Assembly: GCA_008330645.1 (NCBI GenBank)
Contig: VLTN01000001.1
Span: forward strand, 1,469,564-1,533,563
Reading direction: 5' to 3'
DNA length: 64,000 nt
DNA from: Cafeteria roenbergensis
Taxonomy: Eukaryota; Sar; Bigyra; Bicosoecida; Cafeteriaceae
A model generated the notes under the pieces. The model made no database searches, was not told where the DNA came from, and saw nothing but the letters and a program-made list of their open reading frames with translations. Below are positions 53,637 through 61,806 of this stretch, one piece after another. The translations under genes and the position numbers were made by a program. How positions within the stretch are numbered: the first letter of the stretch is position 1; each line of letters starts with the position of its first letter.

Positions 53637-54797
53637 TCATCGCTTCTCAGCATCTTTCAGCATCTTGGGGACGTCGCGTTTCAGATTCTCGACGGGTTCC
53701 CATGTTGTTTCTCCAGTCGTCCATTTGACCATCCATCCTGGTTCTCCATCCCTTGATTGTTTCTTTAACAATCGGGAGATGTCCCACCGTGGCGCAGAGT
53801 CGCGGGTATTCTCCACACGTTCAACGAGTTGGAGGTCTTCTTCGTACTTGTTTCCAACCCAGTCAGGACGAGGTTGTCCACGCTTTGCTACATATGGCGC
53901 ACCACTGAGTCTGTAGACCGTTGATCCGAATGGCGTCGATGGTCTGAGAATCTTTTCAACACGATGAAGCGTCTTCGACCACTTCTCGCCGTCATTTGCA
54001 ACTGCAGATTTGACGACCCGCACAGTATCTCCGACGCGGAAAGTGGGAGGTGTGGCCAATGCTGTCGCGCGCTTCTTCGTTCTTGCAACAACTCCCTCAC
54101 GCTTTCCATCTTCGAGTGCATGGGCTTCGTTGGGTGTCATGTCGATGGTAATCTGGTAGGAGTTGTTGTAGACGTCGACGAGTTCCTGGAGATAGGATGG
54201 CCAATCGCGCGTACCCTTTGCGCGCATGCTCTTCCGAATCATTTCCTTCAGAATGCCGTTAAAGCGCTCTACTTGTCCGTTTGACTGTGGCTTCCCAGGT
54301 AACGAGAGAATTTGTTTCACGTTGTGCCGTTTTAGCACAGCCTTGAACTTTTGGTTAATGAACTCCGTTCCCTTGTCACTGCGCACTGACCGAATGCCGT
54401 GAGCCTCAGACAAAAGGTTGTCCATTGCTTCCGCGACAGTGTCTGCTTTCTTGTTGAGCAGTGCGCGAGCATATCCTTTCTTCGAGAACAGGTCGATGCC
54501 CGTGAGGATGTACTGAATACCGTCCCAGCCAATAAGGCGGACATCTGCGAGGTCGATTCCCATGACTCGTTGAGGCGCTCGAACAATTGTACTCCGCACA
54601 ACGCGAGGCCTCTTTGGTCGTAGATACATTTGATACGTTTCCTGTTTCCGGAGCCACTCTGTTACTTGGCGCTGTGAGACGCCGAGACCCTCTTCGTTGG
54701 CCTTGCGCCATACCTTGTCTCTGCCAAATGTGAACCCGCGTGTATACCAGAGGTCATACAGTCCGTCTTCTTGTGTTTTAGTCAGCGGTGGTACCAT
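53637..54797 (-). CDS. rve-family (DD35E) integrase with C-terminal chromodomain
   Basis: 386 residues, intact. An N-terminal helix-turn-helix/zinc-like region precedes the catalytic core with Asp82 ('VMGIDLADVR'), Asp141 ('VRSDKGTEFINQKF') and Glu177 ('GQVERFNGILKEM'), spacing DD35E. A basic SH3-like region follows ('FRVGDTVRVVKSA'), and residues about 337-386 form a chromodomain ('WMVKWTTGETTWEPVENL'). This is the integrase type of Polintons, mavirus and Ty3-like retroelements. It would insert the viral DNA into host chromatin; the chromodomain suggests targeting to methylated histone H3, which is inference. Confidence 0.93.
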   Translation of the reverse strand: MVPPLTKTQEDGLYDLWYTRGFTFGRDKVWRKANEEGLGVSQRQVTEWLRKQETYQMYLRPKRPRVVRSTIVRAPQRVMGIDLADVRLIGWDGIQYILTGIDLFSKKGYARALLNKKADTVAEAMDNLLSEAHGIRSVRSDKGTEFINQKFKAVLKRHNVKQILSLPGKPQSNGQVERFNGILKEMIRKSMRAKGTRDWPSYLQELVDVYNNSYQITIDMTPNEAHALEDGKREGVVARTKKRATALATPPTFRVGDTVRVVKSAVANDGEKWSKTLHRVEKILRPSTPFGSTVYRLSGAPYVAKRGQPRPDWVGNKYEEDLQLVERVENTRDSAPRWDISRLLKKQSRDGEPGWMVKWTTGETTWEPVENLKRDVPKMLKDAEKR

Positions 54798-54807
54798 TGT
54801 GTTCTAT

Positions 54808-54951
54808 AAAGGGGCTCCGCCAAAGGGGCTCCGCCCCTTTAGAACCCCGTCCAAGGAAGTCCGAATATGTGTTTACACGCCTTTAATGTAAAGACTTGTG
54901 AACATTAATGAACCCTAAGACGGGGTTTTTAAAGGGGCGGAGCCCCTTTTT
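54808..54951. terminator. Inverted pair of GC hairpins between integrase and capsid genes
   Basis: AAAGGGGCTCCGCC is followed directly by the hairpin AAAGGGGCTCCGCCCCTTT (to 54840), then AGAACCCCGTC. The reverse complement appears at 54921-54950 (CGGGGTTTTTAAAGGGGCGG AGCCCC). Each small unit forms a 7-bp stem with a 5-nt loop, and the two blocks together could form a much longer stem. The position at the 3' end of the capsid gene and 5' side of the integrase suggests transcript termination. Confidence 0.55.
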
Positions 54952-54977
54952 TTGGTACGCTTTTGCGTCAAAAGCGC

Positions 54978-56805
54978 CTAAGACGAAATCATGGCCATCA
55001 ACTGCTTCTTGGTCAACTTCCCGAGACCCTTCTTCGATGGCTTCCCACCAGCAGTCCGCAGAACATCACCACCGGATACGTCTCCGTAGCCCATGCTCTT
55101 AGCAAATCCACCTGGCAGACTTGAATCACCAACGTAGGCTGAAGCGACAGGATGGTTGCGCGCCTGTCGGATTGCCTTCCTCACGCGTGGCGTCTTGAGC
55201 CAGGATGTGAAGGATGTCCATGCGTTTTGGATGGGTCGAGGAATAGACCAACCTCCCATGATGGCATTCATCTGAGAGGAATCGTCCGTAAAGACGAACT
55301 CTGAATCCAGGAGAGTTCCTGGAGAATAGCGAGGGCGCCACTCTGTGAATACATCACCCTCCTCGTACACAAAGACGTCATAGAGGAGGAAGACCCGGAG
55401 ATAGCAGACCTCATCCGTTGATGCACCCTTGACAGTGACACGGACAATTCCATCAATCGTCTCACCAGACCCGTTCATGATCTCGTCTGTGAGTCCGAGG
55501 TCAGAGGGGCGTACGTAGAAGATGGAACCGGCGCCGCGCTGCGTACTGCCAATTCCCGAGGGAATGCCTGCAAACGTTGCCTCACGCTTGGAGTACCCGT
55601 TTCCGGTGGAAATCTTGTATAGTTCCGTGGGGGTTACGCGGGCACCGAGAAGGTCAGTTTTGTTCCCGATGTCAATGGACACGCTCTGAATCGGACAGAA
55701 CCGATTAGGGAATGCCCACTCAGTACCAGGGATGTCAACACCAGCGTCCGTCTTGAGGAGGCGGGGACGCTCAACGTAGATAGCAAGCATGTTCGGTACA
55801 CCGGTCATCGTGAACGTCTTCGATTCCAGAGGAGGGCTGATTACATTCGCAGAGACGACATGGCGGTCGTTGCTGATACGCTGGATGCGCGGACTGCCCC
55901 ATGCAAGAGACTCAGGAATCTCGAGGGCGGTGGACGGGTTCCACGAGCGGACAGTGAGAGTATGAACCGCAGAAATACAGTCAACGACCAGACCCTTACC
56001 GAGAGCCGCAGCGCCGGCGGCAGGAACGATTTCCGGGTTGAGGTTTGCGCACCGCGCAGCAATGTCCCCAAGTTGGAGAGTAACCTTGACGGTGTTCAAA
56101 TCCTTGAAGGGCTGCGCAAGGCGCGGGTTGTTGTACTGAAGAGGGTTGGCCATGAGAAGGTCGTTTACGAAGAACCGGACACGAATCTGGTAGTCAGTGT
56201 CCGTTGCTACGTTAGGCACAATCTCATAGTTGTAGGCACCGCCGACACCCCGAGTCTTTCCGACGCTGGTAGAACTTGCGCCTGCCTTGAGAGGATCATT
56301 GAGTACATTAGCGGCAAAGATATCGTAGTCATCTGTCTCAGGAGTGCTGGTTGCCATCGCAAGTTTCTCGTACGACGTCGAGTTGAGGTGGATTTGTAGC
56401 ATGTCGTGAACACGCGTGGTCGTGGAGAACTCGTTCAGTTGAACTTCAGCTACATCAATGCAGTTGTTTCCGGCTGCGGCCTGGAGCCCAATCTTGTCCT
56501 TGAACAGGGCAAGCATTGAAGCCCGCCTTGCAGCCCGGTCAGCACCAGCAACAACGCCCGCGGGGAACGTATACCGAAGGACAAGATCCATGCCCTTCTC
56601 GAAGTTGGAATCGACCAGGCCGTCCGGGATTCGCGCATCGAATGACACAGTACCCTCGGTCACAGACCCAGCTTCGTTGGAAGAGATGCGGTTGTGGTTG
56701 ATAGCGCGGTTTCCGAGCCGAGCACCAAACTGGGCGTTTTTCGGGTGTCTGCCAGCGATAAGTCTCTGGAACGAGCATTTTCGTAGTTGGCATTACGGTT
56801 GGCAT
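54978..56805 (-). CDS. Candidate major capsid protein (double jelly-roll type), 5' frameshift
   Basis: The main frame (54978 to 56663 and open up to about 56800) encodes over 560 residues rich in beta-strand. Features such as 'YQIRVRFFVNDLLMANPLQY', 'TLTVRSWNPS', 'NRFCPIQSVSIDIGNKTDLL' and 'RVFLLYDVFVYEEGD', together with size and position after the penton, fit the MCP of mavirus/Polinton-like viruses. The only ATGs at the 5' end (56805, 56793, 56778) lie in another frame, and the main frame there lacks ATG. One extra base between about 56,760 and 56,790 would explain this. The C-terminus ends in a Lys-rich 'KKGLGKLTKKQLMAMISS'. The fold assignment rests on context and composition. Confidence 0.75.
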
Positions 56806-56935
56806 AATATCTAATTACCGCTGGTAAAATAATTGTCCGTGAATTCTACAAGCTGTCCAAGAGACAGCCCATACAACCGAGTGTTTTGTACTATAAACGT
56901 ACAAAACATTGTTTTCGGTTTTTGATACACTTTTT

Positions 56936-57838
56936 TCAAAAAAGTGTGTCCTTGAAAATCATGTAAATCTCCAGCGTGGCGTCTTCGACTGGAAGGTAAA
57001 TCTGGTGGAAGTTGCCCTTGTAGTCAATCCACCATGCTGAAATCGAGAATGACGACAGGTCAGATGTGGTCATGAGGTTGTGCCACCGAAGGAAACCTGG
57101 AGGAGTGAACAGAATTCCCTGAGTAGATTGAGATGACGACTGGGAGATATTGTAATCCACAAGGAACCCTGTTTCTCGTCTGTTAATTTCCCCAGGGTCT
57201 TCCCCAGCCAGAGGCGGGATGAGTTCGGGAACCACAGGGAGCGATGTTGTTCGGAGCGCAGCGCGAGAAACTGGACTGAGCAACTCAATCGTAGACGTAC
57301 CCTGAACCTCATCGTCCTCAGACAGAACCAGTTGGTACATGCGGTCTTCGTCCATGGTTGGGTGGAACCAGAAACTGTTAAGCGCCCACTTCATGCGCTC
57401 AGAGAATAGGAGTTCGTATCCTGCCCTGAAAGCACCAGTTGTTGTAAGAGTGAACTTGGCTGATGCAGGGTCATATGACATACTAGGAGCATCACACCCA
57501 ACCGTAGACGCGAGAGATGCCATGGTCGTCGTGATGTGTGTTGCAAGCCATCGAAGGTCATAAAGGTATTCATCAGTCCCGAAATTCACCGTCTCGACTA
57601 CAGTGGAGCCACCCGTAGCCCGCATTCCAATTTCCCAAACTTTGTCGCAACTGAACAGCGGGAGTGTCACACCATGAAGATAGAACCGTTCGATTGCTAC
57701 GCGATAAGCCTTGTCTTCGTTAAGAATCGGTGACGCACGATTTACGTATGCGACCGAAGGAACTTCACGACCAGCGCCACCCTTTGCCTCTGCGTGAACG
57801 AAGATTTGATGACCATGCTCTGATGTGTACTGTGCCAT
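56936..57838 (-). CDS. Penton (minor capsid) protein
   Basis: 300 residues from the ATG at 57838, 10 bp after the protease stop. It is strand-rich with no membrane segment ('HQIFVHAEAKGG', 'YRVAIERFYLHGVTLPLFSC', 'FSISAWWIDYKGNFHQIYLP'). Its size and place between protease and MCP are those of the single-jelly-roll penton of mavirus and related elements, which forms the vertices of the capsid. An upstream extension of the frame overlaps the protease and is unlikely to be used. The identification is by synteny; sequence alone is not decisive. Confidence 0.7.
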   Translation of the reverse strand: MAQYTSEHGHQIFVHAEAKGGAGREVPSVAYVNRASPILNEDKAYRVAIERFYLHGVTLPLFSCDKVWEIGMRATGGSTVVETVNFGTDEYLYDLRWLATHITTTMASLASTVGCDAPSMSYDPASAKFTLTTTGAFRAGYELLFSERMKWALNSFWFHPTMDEDRMYQLVLSEDDEVQGTSTIELLSPVSRAALRTTSLPVVPELIPPLAGEDPGEINRRETGFLVDYNISQSSSQSTQGILFTPPGFLRWHNLMTTSDLSSFSISAWWIDYKGNFHQIYLPVEDATLEIYMIFKDTLF

Positions 57839-57848
57839 GCTTCTACTA

Positions 57849-58424
57849 CTACTTCCAAATATGCGAAACCGTATCGTCCAGAGATGGAATTTTATAGTAT
57901 CGGGATGCGAATCTAGCAAACTGAGCAAATTGCTCATTCGTGAGATTTTCCCACTGGCAACGCCAGAGGCTCCACCGCCCGCATGTAGCAACCCCTGGCT
58001 TTGACGACTGAAGCCGTGACTCTGACCAGTCTGTTTCCCATCCGTATTTCAGGAAGAGGTCGATTAGACTGTTTCGACCTTTCTCAGCCTGGTACAGCCT
58101 CGGGTCAGCAAACTTTTTCTGTGTCGTGTCAGGTAGTTTCCCGTAGGAATCACAGAAATAGATGGTCTTTGATTCTGGGTCTCTCACAAGGGAAACGTAG
58201 TGTCCGGAGATATTTGACCCATTTTGAATTGCTGGGTAAAACAGAATAATGGAATTCTGACTCCGTGGAAAGATATCGTCGAGGGATGAAGCCCGCATCA
58301 CGTCGTCATACTCTACAACACGAGGCGCGGGGCGGTCTCGAGTCTTCGGGTTGCTTCTCCACATTGTCGTCAATTGTTCAGGGCTGAGTGCTTTGTAGGA
58401 TATTGGATTTGTCGGTGGAGGCAT
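57849..58424 (-). CDS. Adenain-like (Ulp1-fold) maturation cysteine protease
   Basis: 191 residues. Catalytic positions are clear: His75 ('SGHYVSLVRD'), Asp92 ('YFCDSYGK'), Gln139 ('SRLQSSKPG') and Cys148 ('VATCGRWSLW'), in the order His-Asp-Gln-Cys of adenovirus protease and its virophage/Polinton relatives. The N-terminal 'LSPEQLTTMW' helix is also typical. It cleaves capsid precursors during particle maturation. Its ATG is 2 bp after the ATPase stop, so the four morphogenesis genes probably act as one block. Confidence 0.93.
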   Translation of the reverse strand: MPPPTNPISYKALSPEQLTTMWRSNPKTRDRPAPRVVEYDDVMRASSLDDIFPRSQNSIILFYPAIQNGSNISGHYVSLVRDPESKTIYFCDSYGKLPDTTQKKFADPRLYQAEKGRNSLIDLFLKYGWETDWSESRLQSSKPGVATCGRWSLWRCQWENLTNEQFAQFARFASRYYKIPSLDDTVSHIWK

Positions 58425-58426
58425 TC

Positions 58427-59153
58427 CTACCCATCGAGAAATATTCCTTTTCTCTCAGAAAGAACCACGTCATTCTTTGCGTCAATGTAAATCCATCGTG
58501 AGGTTTCGAGCATGCGCTCAATGGGCGTGATTTCGCTCTTCTTCCATTTCATGTACTCCGTGTAGAAGTAATGGCGTTCACGCTTCCGAGAGGCCGAGAA
58601 CAGCACGAAAAATTAGTTGTCTCACCCATAATGAGTTTCGCACCGCGTCCAAAGTTCGTTGAATGGTTGCAAATGATGACACTTGCATTCCAATGACGAC
58701 CCTTGGTTAGAAAGTGGTCACGGAGGAACGAGATGAGTTTAATGTCCGCGTTGTTCTCGTAATCGTCGAACAGGATAACTGAATCGTGGAAGAGTGTTGC
58801 CATCTCGTCTTCTGTGAACTTCAACTCCAACTTGTTCTTGCCCGCAATGGGTGGTGCTACAATGTTCTTCTGCATTTGAACACGCTTCGTTTTGCCTTGC
58901 GATACTGGCGAATGAGTTCGGCGCTGAAATACGACTTTCCGCTTCCAGATTGGCCTGAAAGATATGTAACATCACGTTCACGCTCACCAGTAATAGACAG
59001 CGGGATAGGCTGAAACGTCATTCCATTCACTGCCTCGACTGAGTTTTCCGCTGAACTTCGGTCTTTTCGGTCAAAAGTGAGAATTCCTTCAGATTTTCCA
59101 CCTTTTGATACAATTGAAGCGAGTGAATCACCTTCTCCGTTAACTGCAAACAT
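58427..59153 (-). CDS. FtsK/HerA-type genome-packaging ATPase, two frameshifts
   Basis: The first frame (59153 to about 58,860) holds Walker A 'YLSGQSGSGKSYF' (residues about 64-76). The second (58875-about 58,612) holds Walker B 'SVILFDDYEN' and the sensor-like 'ASVIICNHST'. The third, to the TAG at 58427, continues with 'RHYFYTEYMKWKKSE'. Both breaks can be explained by one missing base in a homopolymer (an A run near 58,890, a T run near 58,610). Together the pieces have the normal length (about 240 residues). It pumps DNA into the capsid. As it stands the gene could not make the full protein, unless the breaks are assembly errors. Confidence 0.85.
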
Positions 59154-59208
59154 CCTATCACGCTTTTTAAAAAAGTGGGGTCATGCCCCCACACGACGAT
59201 TCCAAGGT

Positions 59209-60030
59209 CTACATGTCCCAGCATAACTCCATGGTCGGGGTTTTTAAAGGGGCGGAGCCCCTTTTGCGGAGAAAGGCAATAATCTTGGGTGCATGCTTCC
59301 AAAACGCAGTAAGGTTCTGGAGTCCACGCCCAGGCTCTTTCAGTTTGAGACGGATACGAACAAGTTCCCGCAAATTTCCGAGAGATGTCTGCAGTTCCTT
59401 CGTTGGAAAGAGCCCCTTCCCGCTCAAGAGTGTTTCTGCGCCGACGCGCGCAAGATACAGTTGGCCAACATCTGGGCGGTCAAGAATGCGGTCAATGTAC
59501 TTGCGCTGAATTGAGTCGGGGCGAAGAAGGAGTCGTTTCCGCTTCAGCACCTTGTACCAGTCCTCATCGTGTTCATACTCCACGATGTCAGCCCGGATTG
59601 ATTCCTGGATTTCAGCGTCACTCAGTCTCTTCGTTGAGAAGTCGTAGACGATGCTCAGTTCTTCCAGGTTTTCACCGGTGAATAGGAGCATGTTGACTTT
59701 GACCCAGGACTTCGTCTCCGGACTTTCTCCGAGCAATTCCTTTGCGGACTTGAGGCCGTCCCTGATAGACTTAGTCCCATAAAAGCGTCTCTCCCCGATT
59801 CTCACCTTTGTAATGACCATCTTACTTCGTAAGAATCCACGGACGAGTTTGACGACTTCTGGAAGGTCATCATGTGACACTCTCGTATACAGGTCAATGT
59901 CCCCCGCAAAAGGCGACGATGAGGCAAACGAACCGTTAAGGTACAGTGGATGACCTTCGATATCAACCTTGTCGAAGATTTCAGCATGCTCAACATTGAA
60001 GGACAAGATACGATTTTCCGTCAACTCCAT
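59209..60030 (-). CDS. Nucleotidyltransferase-fold protein
   Basis: 273 residues from the ATG at 60030 (a GTG three codons earlier is also in frame). 'LNGSFASSSPFAGDIDLYTR' (about residues 32-51) matches the hG[GS]-x(9-13)-Dh[DE]h signature of the polymerase-beta-like nucleotidyltransferase superfamily, with Asp44 and Asp46 as metal ligands; a later 'WVKVNMLLFTG' could supply the third strand. The rest is helical and Arg/Lys/Leu-rich. Possible activities include nucleotide transfer to RNA, DNA or protein (for example toxin-antitoxin MNT-like or tRNA-type); none can be chosen. It is transcribed toward the ATPase and divergent from the coiled-coil gene. Confidence 0.65.
   Translation of the reverse strand: MELTENRILSFNVEHAEIFDKVDIEGHPLYLNGSFASSSPFAGDIDLYTRVSHDDLPEVVKLVRGFLRSKMVITKVRIGERRFYGTKSIRDGLKSAKELLGESPETKSWVKVNMLLFTGENLEELSIVYDFSTKRLSDAEIQESIRADIVEYEHDEDWYKVLKRKRLLLRPDSIQRKYIDRILDRPDVGQLYLARVGAETLLSGKGLFPTKELQTSLGNLRELVRIRLKLKEPGRGLQNLTAFWKHAPKIIAFLRKRGSAPLKTPTMELCWDM
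59246..59265. terminator. GC-rich hairpin AAAGGGGCGGAGCCCCTTTT
   Basis: Same hairpin unit as at 54.9 and 60.1 kb, again preceded by CGGGGTTTTT. It overlaps the last codons of the nucleotidyltransferase gene, whose C-terminus is partly coded by it ('RKRGSAPLKTP'), so the repeat may have inserted into the gene end. Confidence 0.5.
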
Positions 60031-60036
60031 ACCTAT

Positions 60037-60055
60037 CACTTTTTTAGAAAAAGTG
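60037..60055 (-). promoter_or_regulatory. AT-rich inverted repeat with TCTA core upstream of nucleotidyltransferase
   Basis: On the minus strand CACTTTTTCTAAAAAAGTG lies 7 bp before the ATG at 60030. The form ACTTTTT-n-AAAAAGT recurs before other genes of the element. The TCTA core within A/T runs resembles the late-promoter motif reported for CroV and mavirus. Confidence 0.5.
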
Positions 60056-60068
60056 TATCAAAAACCCC

Positions 60069-60163
60069 AAAGGGGCTCCGCCCCTTAAAAACCCCGTCCA
60101 CGGACAATTAGGAATTCTTATGCAATCCATGGACGGGGTTTTTAAAGGGGCGGAGCCCCTTTT
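60069..60163. repeat. 95-bp inverted repeat with 36-bp arms
   Basis: The left arm AAAGGGGCTCCGCCCCTTAA...CCCCGTCCACGG and right arm CCATGGACGGGGTTTTTAAA...GGGGCGGAGCCCC are near-perfect complements around a GGAATTCTTATGC centre. It lies between the divergent nucleotidyltransferase and coiled-coil genes. It is the most complete copy of a repeat also present at 54.81-54.95 and 59.24 kb. Confidence 0.8.
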
Positions 60164-60192
60164 TTTGACAAACTTTTTTCAAAAGTTTATAG

Positions 60193-61170
60193 ATGTCAAA
60201 GACTGCAAAGGCTCTTCGGAAACTTGCACTCATGCGCGCAAGAGAAAGAGAGGGAACATTCCAGGCACGCGCACAGCGACGTGAGCAGGAGGAAGCACTC
60301 GAGAAGGCGATTGAACAGCAGAACAAGAAGGCGATGAAGGAAGAGGAACTCTTCGAAGAGCGGAGCCATGGCGAGCGTCGATACATTCCCGCCACTGACC
60401 GCATTTCGACGGCTGAGGCGCGGGGGCGCCTGCATTCTCTTGCAGAGCAGTTCCTCAAGTCGGCAGAGGCTGGAAAGGAGACGAACGCGAACAACTTCCT
60501 TGCCCAAATGCCAAAGGTTCTGAAGGAAGCAAGGGTCACGAAGAAGCTGAAGGGCGAGATTCAAACTTTTGCCGAAACCGCAAAGGCCAATCTGGAGTTG
60601 ATTCTGAAGAAGAATTCGGCTGGTCAGCTTGCAATGGCAACAAAGACCCTCAATATGATTTTGACCCAGTTGCTACCAGGTGAAGCACCGACAGAACCTA
60701 TTGAGGGCATGATGAGTCAATACCCGACAGAGGAAGAGATCCGCGCACAGGCTGAGGCAGAGGCACAGGCTCAAGCTGAGGCTGAAGCACAGGCTCAAGT
60801 TGAGGCTGAAGCACAGGCACAGGCTCAGGCTCAGGCGCAGGCTAAGGCTCAGGCTAAACAAAAAGCAAAGGCTGAAGCAAAGGCAAGGAAGGAAGCAAGG
60901 AAGAACACACCGGCAAACAAAAGAGCAACTGCTAATACTGACGCTGTACTAATGGCATCTTCTCCAGAACTTCAATCAATGCCGGCGGCGGCGGCGTCTT
61001 CAGGATATAGAGCACCTCGTCGTCGCCTTCGGTTTGGGGAAACTCCATCACCAGGATTGGGTGCAGTTGCAAAAGCTGAATTCGGAAGCCCAGAAGAAAC
61101 CAAGGCAAGAGCATCGTCGAAGCGTAAAGGCGCAAAATCGCTCATTTTAAAGGGTGAGACTGCTATGTAA
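60193..61170 (+). CDS. Ala/Gln/Glu/Lys-rich coiled-coil protein
   Basis: 325 residues. The N-terminal 110 are charged helix ('EQEEALEKAIEQQNKKAMKE'). A short globular part follows, then about 65 residues of AEAQAQ/AKAQAK-type repeats (about 60,740-60,900). The C-terminal 90 residues are basic with Ser/Pro ('APRRRLRFGETPSPGLG') and could bind nucleic acid. No homologue is recognised. A basic, low-complexity protein next to virion genes could be a core or DNA-condensing protein; that is speculation. Start is the ATG 2 bp after AAGTTTATAG. Confidence 0.6.
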   Translation: MSKTAKALRKLALMRAREREGTFQARAQRREQEEALEKAIEQQNKKAMKEEELFEERSHGERRYIPATDRISTAEARGRLHSLAEQFLKSAEAGKETNANNFLAQMPKVLKEARVTKKLKGEIQTFAETAKANLELILKKNSAGQLAMATKTLNMILTQLLPGEAPTEPIEGMMSQYPTEEEIRAQAEAEAQAQAEAEAQAQVEAEAQAQAQAQAQAKAQAKQKAKAEAKARKEARKNTPANKRATANTDAVLMASSPELQSMPAAAASSGYRAPRRRLRFGETPSPGLGAVAKAEFGSPEETKARASSKRKGAKSLILKGETAM

Positions 61171-61317
61171 AAATTTCCTACCCTTGGTAGATATGGACAC
61201 AACTGCCATGGACGCCGTTTTTTTTGGCACCATTTTTGCGCTTATTTAAAAAGCGTTGGTAGTTGACACAACTGCAATAGCCTCCGCCGCCGTTTTTTTC
61301 ACCAATTGTATTCGCGT

Positions 61318-61806
61318 ATGCGTCGACCGGAGACCATTAAGAAGACGATTCTGGTGGTTCCGACCGGTGCAGGGAAGACTACCCTCTGTGAGAATCTTTC
61401 AAAGAACCAGTCTCAGGTCATGGTTCTGGATATGGATGCGGTTGTACTGGAACATGCAACCCGTGAGGAGAAGAAGCGTCTGGAAGAGACTCCTCCAGGA
61501 CTCAAGCACGACATGTACTTTGATGAACTCGCTGGTCGTGTTCTGGAGTACGTGCGTGGACGATGCAAGACTAATCCTGCACTGCGTGTGCTGATGGTCA
61601 CTTCGTCTCTCCCTTTCGCCCTCTCTCGAGGAAAGCTCGATGCAACCATCGTCTGTGCGCCGACCCGTGAGTTCCACAATGCCCTTGTGGAGGACGCAGA
61701 CCCTGATTTTTTTCTAAAAGTTCTTAGTAGATACCATGGCATTCGATATGATTACGTACTCACCGACTGTACCAGCCTATCTCAAGAGCGTAAAGACCGT
61801 GGATGA
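61318..61806 (+). CDS. Short P-loop NTPase-like protein
   Basis: 162 residues from ATG 61318. 'TIKKTILVVPTGAGKTTLCE' near the N-terminus is a Walker A motif (PTGAGKT, residues about 15-21) after a hydrophobic strand, and 'VMVLDMDAVV' could be the next strand with an acidic cap, as in nucleotide or nucleoside kinases. No helicase motifs follow, and the length fits a kinase-like protein. It overlaps the fibre gene start by 71 bp in another frame. Function unknown. Confidence 0.6.
   Translation: MRRPETIKKTILVVPTGAGKTTLCENLSKNQSQVMVLDMDAVVLEHATREEKKRLEETPPGLKHDMYFDELAGRVLEYVRGRCKTNPALRVLMVTSSLPFALSRGKLDATIVCAPTREFHNALVEDADPDFFLKVLSRYHGIRYDYVLTDCTSLSQERKDRG
61708..61735 (+). promoter_or_regulatory. 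AT-rich TCTA motif upstream of fibre gene
   Basis: ATTTTTTTCTAAAAGTTCTTAG lies 9-28 bp before the fibre ATG, inside the 3' end of the P-loop gene. It matches the A/T-flanked TCTA element seen before other genes of the provirus. Confidence 0.5.

Noticed and set aside
56936-57991. 51-residue N-terminal extension of the penton frame
   Set aside because: It overlaps the well-supported protease gene in another frame and the ATG at 57838 gives the normal penton size.
61306-61806. P-loop protein as an SF2 helicase
   Set aside because: PTGAGKT resembles helicase motif I, but no DEAD-like or later motifs follow in the 162 residues.
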